Source of the DNA: a virus
IMG/VR virus record: IMGVR_UViG_3300024243_000465
Coordinates: 1-24,372 of that record
Strand: one strand, 5' to 3'
DNA: 24,372 nucleotides
The translations under genes and the position numbers were made by a program. Shown here piece by piece: positions 22,404-24,372 of this stretch. The notes beneath the pieces are model-generated. The model was given only the letters and a program-made list of their open reading frames with translations. It was not told the origin of the DNA and did no database searches. The stretch's first letter is position 1. Every line of letters begins with the position of its first letter.

Positions 22404-23637
22404 TTATCCAAAGAACCAGCCTATTTGTTTACTTCTCAATCCATGAGCAGCACATGCCAACGCATCACAAAAGTCATCACGATTACCCTCGCCATGATGC
22501 AACTTAAGATTGCCAGACTCTGTTGTCTCATAACGAAAGTCTTTTAATTGGAATATTAACTTCTTATGATTAGGTATTAATAGTTTGCCTTGCTCCATTA
22601 ATAGTTTTAGGTTACTGAATATATCCATCTTATTCTTTTGTGTGAACGTAACACCAATAACAATATCCACACTATCATGAGGTGTCTTATATGTATCTTG
22701 CTTTAATGTCTTAGGTGGATTAAGATCTCTACTAAGCACATCAGAAACACCAGCACCTAGTCCAGTGCTATCACATATTATCTTTTGGAACTTAAATCGG
22801 TTATGTAAATATTTAATATAGTCAATAGCTTCGTCCATGGTATTCTTAGGTATCTCTTTAATGAATACCACTTTATGTGGATCTCCTTTCTCAATTATAA
22901 CGAATACAGAACTATCTTCGCCTGCCCTCGCAAGGTATATGCAATAAAGAGGGGTTACCTCATTATTTCTGCACCAAGGACATATGTTTTGTTTATCATT
23001 TTAGTCTTTGTGACAATAATTACAAAGCGTTAATAAATTGCTTTTTTCATTGTTTTTACTTTCCCTCCATGGTATTATATGATGAACATGTAATCCTTTT
23101 GTCTTTTTTAAACCACAATTTTGGCACGTGTAATTATCACGTTCTAATATTGATAATCTTAATTCCATCCATTCTTTGTAATTGTCTCTATAATCTCTTT
23201 TTGATGGGCCACCTTTCCACATAGGGTTTTTTTCTCTAAATAAACCATATTTAACTTTATCTGGATTTTCCTTTTTAGTTAATCCTTTATTCCATGCCTT
23301 TTTTCCTTTCTGTCTTTTACTTTGTAATTTGGCCATCCTATATTTATATAATATAACTTTTGGATGATCATTACCCAATACTTTCTGCCAAGGAACATTA
23401 CCTTTTAAAGATTCTTGTGCCTTTTTTCTTATATGCTCATTCCACATTGGATTATTATGTAAATTTTTATATGTTGTTGCACAACTCCTACCACAAAACT
23501 TTCTATTATAACTTGGTGGTGCATTAAATTCTTTTTTACATTGTTTACAAATATTTATTGCCATACTTAATAGGGTATGAGTTCAAGTATTTAAATATTG
23601 TTATTGCAAGGTCCGCCCCTAATACATATGTTGGCAT
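22404..23637 (-). CDS. terL: Terminase large subunit, nuclease half, interrupted by an HNH element
   Basis: Two segments join in frame. The first, 23637-23606, encodes MPTYVLGADLA; the second, 22929-22404, continues RAGEDSSVFVIIEKGDPHKV. Joined length is 558 nt, 185 residues. All RNase H-like motifs are then present: Asp in YVLGADLARAG, Asp in KIICDSTGLGAG and Asp-Asp in NRDDFCDALA. Without joining, the first catalytic Asp is lost. The ATG has its own GAGAGG site, so this half is translated separately from the ATPase half. It should cut the viral concatemer at packaging. How the two segments are joined is not known, since no intron class could be assigned. Confidence 0.75.
23001..23564 (-). 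CDS. HNH homing endonuclease inside the terminase insertion (HNH-1)
   Basis: This 187-aa protein has an N-terminal Cys4-type finger (CKQCKKEF to CGRSC), NUMOD3-like DNA-contact motifs (RKKAQESLKGNVPW, AWNKGLTKKENP, EKNPMWKGG) and a C-terminal HNH with two zinc-binding Cys pairs: RDNYTCQNCG, LHVHHIIPWRESKNN, NLLTLCNYCHKD. It stops directly after the last motif, shorter than usual. The ATG at 23564 lies about 27-28 nt from the TATA centre of promoter copy 4 and lacks a ribosome binding site, which fits a leaderless message. It should spread the insertion into uninterrupted terminase genes. Confidence 0.85.
   Translation of the reverse strand: MAINICKQCKKEFNAPPSYNRKFCGRSCATTYKNLHNNPMWNEHIRKKAQESLKGNVPWQKVLGNDHPKVILYKYRMAKLQSKRQKGKKAWNKGLTKKENPDKVKYGLFREKNPMWKGGPSKRDYRDNYKEWMELRLSILERDNYTCQNCGLKKTKGLHVHHIIPWRESKNNEKSNLLTLCNYCHKD
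23581..23597 (-). promoter_or_regulatory. TATA-like promoter copy 4, in front of HNH-1
   Basis: The minus-strand core ATTTAAATACTTGAAC matches the three other copies, but the upstream flank differs (ACAAT instead of CTTT). It lies at the very start of the insertion. The conserved 7 bases after the TATA (CTTGAAC) in all four copies go beyond a plain TATA box and may be a binding site for a viral factor. Confidence 0.6.
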
Positions 23638-23774
23638 ATTTTCCTCTCATCTTCTATATGTGGTGTGTCGTCTTTACTATCTTTAAATTGTGTACACGCT
23701 TTCTTCTCGTCCCAATAATAGTAGCACGTCTTACCAAACTCTTTATAGTTCCAACACTTATCACATATCATCAT
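23619..23774 (-). CDS. Tiny Cys-rich protein 2 between the terminase halves (51 aa)
   Basis: MMICDKCWNYKEFGKTCYYY opens with a CxxC pair and has further Cys at about residues 17, 27 and 47, with His near the end. It is likely a small metal-binding protein. GAGGA lies 6 nt before the first ATG. Its last 19 nt overlap the start of the nuclease half in another frame. No family recognised. A role in packaging is guessed only from position. Confidence 0.55.
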   Translation of the reverse strand: MMICDKCWNYKEFGKTCYYYWDEKKACTQFKDSKDDTPHIEDERKICQHMY

Positions 23775-23775
23775 A

Positions 23776-23901
23776 TCATTCCTCATATAATTTATTTACT
23801 TTTTTGCAATAAACACAAGTACCAAATATTTTATAATCAGTATAATATAGTTTATTAAAAGTATTACAAGCACAAGCTTCACAAGTTATTTCATCATACA
23901 T
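23776..23901 (-). CDS. Tiny zinc-ribbon-like protein 1 between the terminase halves (41 aa)
   Basis: MYDEITCEACACNTFNKLYY, followed by FGTCVYCKKVNKLYEE, gives two CxxC knuckles about 20 residues apart, the minimal zinc-ribbon layout. The ATG overlaps the ATPase stop codon (TAATG), with GGGTGA 6 nt upstream, so it is translated by coupling. No family could be named. It may be a nucleic-acid-binding accessory factor or a passenger. Confidence 0.55.
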   Translation of the reverse strand: MYDEITCEACACNTFNKLYYTDYKIFGTCVYCKKVNKLYEE

Positions 23902-24372
23902 TATATTTCACCCAGCATTTCATAATCACCAATACACTTATCAATTAACTCCCATGAGAAGAATGCATCCTCATCAGGAATAAACTCAGCACAATACTCT
24001 GTCCTAAACTCAATGCTATGTTCACCAAGCTGGTTCTTCTGCTCGTCAATGAAGTCCATAGTAAAATGTTTAGCATCTACTGCATGTTGCCACGTATAAT
24101 GATGACTCTTATATGCGTCATCTGATTGGAAGCTATTATAAAAATGGTTCATACTGAATGGGGTGCTAATCTTTATTACCTTACCTTGTGTTGCTGCTAC
24201 CATTGGCATCAATACTTGGTTTACTATGCTATCTTTAATATAAGCTGCCTCTTCCATTATTAATACATTAGCAGTCATACCTCTTATTGTATCACCACTA
24301 TCACCACAAGGAAATGCACTAATTCGACTATTCTTAATAACCATTTGCCTCATAGTAACAGAACTAACCTCA
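23901..24372 (-). CDS. terL: Terminase large subunit, ATPase half (5' end outside the window)
   Basis: The visible 157 codons hold the second part of the packaging ATPase. SRISAFPCGDSGDTIRG leads to the Walker B strand and catalytic Glu (NVLIMEEAAYI), then the coupling motif KISTPFS and the C-terminal lid (FRTEYCAEFIPDEDAFFSWE). The protein stops at LGEI, just where full-length terminases pass through a linker into the nuclease domain. The frame is open to the right edge, so the Walker A part lies beyond it. The motor half would power DNA translocation and must associate with a separately made nuclease half. Confidence 0.8.
   Translation of the reverse strand, partial: EVSSVTMRQMVIKNSRISAFPCGDSGDTIRGMTANVLIMEEAAYIKDSIVNQVLMPMVAATQGKVIKISTPFSMNHFYNSFQSDDAYKSHHYTWQHAVDAKHFTMDFIDEQKNQLGEHSIEFRTEYCAEFIPDEDAFFSWELIDKCIGDYEMLGEI

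Larger units (their letters stand above)
22930..23605 (-). mobile_element. 676-nt intron-like insertion carrying HNH-1 in the terminase nuclease gene
   Basis: The insertion interrupts the codons of catalytic motif I. The 7 nt ACCTTGC occur at both edges (23612-23606 and 22936-22930), so the exact boundary may move by up to 7 nt. Just inside, TGCAATAA at the 5' end is perfectly complementary to TTATTGCA near the 3' end. Apart from the HNH gene it has only about 42 nt before and 71 nt after. Length is not a multiple of three and HNH has its own start and stop, so it is not an intein. Canonical group I ends (U before, G at the end) do not fit the in-frame join. Confidence 0.65.

Noticed and set aside
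22404-22871. Nuclease gene starting at the GTG at 22871 (155 aa)
   Set aside because: The upstream in-frame codons encode conserved ARAGEDSSVFVIIEKG and continue the RNase H-like fold; the short form lacks the first catalytic motif.
22930-23605. Group I intron or intein as explanation of the terminase interruption
   Set aside because: The in-frame join lies within ACCTTGC, where the nucleotide before the intron and the last intron nucleotide are always the same, so the U/G rule cannot be met. No P7-like core was seen. HNH has separate start and stop and the length is not a multiple of three, excluding an intein.
22930-23612. Translational bypass using the matching ACCTTGC take-off and landing sequences
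   Set aside because: Known bypasses cover tens of nucleotides; here a whole gene with its own promoter lies in between.
1-24372. CRISPR array, tRNA genes, integrase or attachment site
   Set aside because: No regularly spaced direct repeats, no tRNA-like clover-leaf and no recombinase gene were seen in the window.

Overview
The window is an AT-rich stretch of a tailed double-stranded DNA virus (Caudoviricetes) genome. Every convincing gene lies on the minus strand, so transcription runs from the right end to the left. The order is the classical late block: terminase, portal, MuF-type head protein, prohead protease with scaffold, major capsid protein, neck proteins, tail tube, tail assembly chaperone, tape measure, baseplate hub and host-recognition proteins. 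There is no tail sheath gene, and a single tube protein is followed directly by the chaperone and a short tape measure (396 aa). This suggests a siphovirus-like virion with a non-contractile tail.

Host: four copies of a TATA-like element (minus-strand TTTAAATACTTGAAC) lie directly after stop codons. In front of the two HNH endonuclease genes the TATA centre is about 26-28 nt from the ATG, the spacing of archaeal leaderless transcripts. No sigma-70 style -35/-10 pairs with normal spacing were seen near these elements. Many ribosome binding sites are GGTGA or GGAGG. An archaeal host is my preferred reading (about 60%). A bacterial virus with a T4-late-like promoter is the main alternative.

Region by region, in transcription order. 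(1) 24372-22404: packaging. The large terminase is split. The ATPase half ends at 23901, two tiny Cys-rich genes follow, and the nuclease half has its own ribosome binding site and start at 23637. The nuclease gene is in turn interrupted inside catalytic motif I by a 676-nt element carrying its own promoter and an HNH gene. (2) 22403-16971: promoter, structured 5' leader, portal, two virion proteins, MuF head protein, a second HNH gene with the same promoter, then protease with a nested scaffold start. (3) 16969-11742: major capsid protein, a tandem pair of small putative decoration proteins, and several fibre-like proteins, with hairpin/T-tract terminators after the second decoration gene and the first fibre. 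(4) 11726-8714: three small genes including a one-helix membrane protein, then the neck adaptor, head closure and gp10-like protein. (5) 8713-4980: a third perfect promoter copy, tail terminator, tail tube, another terminator, the tail assembly chaperone with a -1 frameshift, and the tape measure. (6) 4980-1: hub, distal tail proteins, an Asp-box propeller, a transglutaminase-like cysteine protease and the first codons of a further gene.

The three perfect promoter copies sit at module boundaries (before the portal, before HNH-2/protease and before the tail terminator). Terminators follow genes expected to be expressed at high copy. The layout looks like one late cluster with internal restarts and attenuation to set protein ratios. 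No tRNA, rRNA, CRISPR array or plus-strand gene was found.
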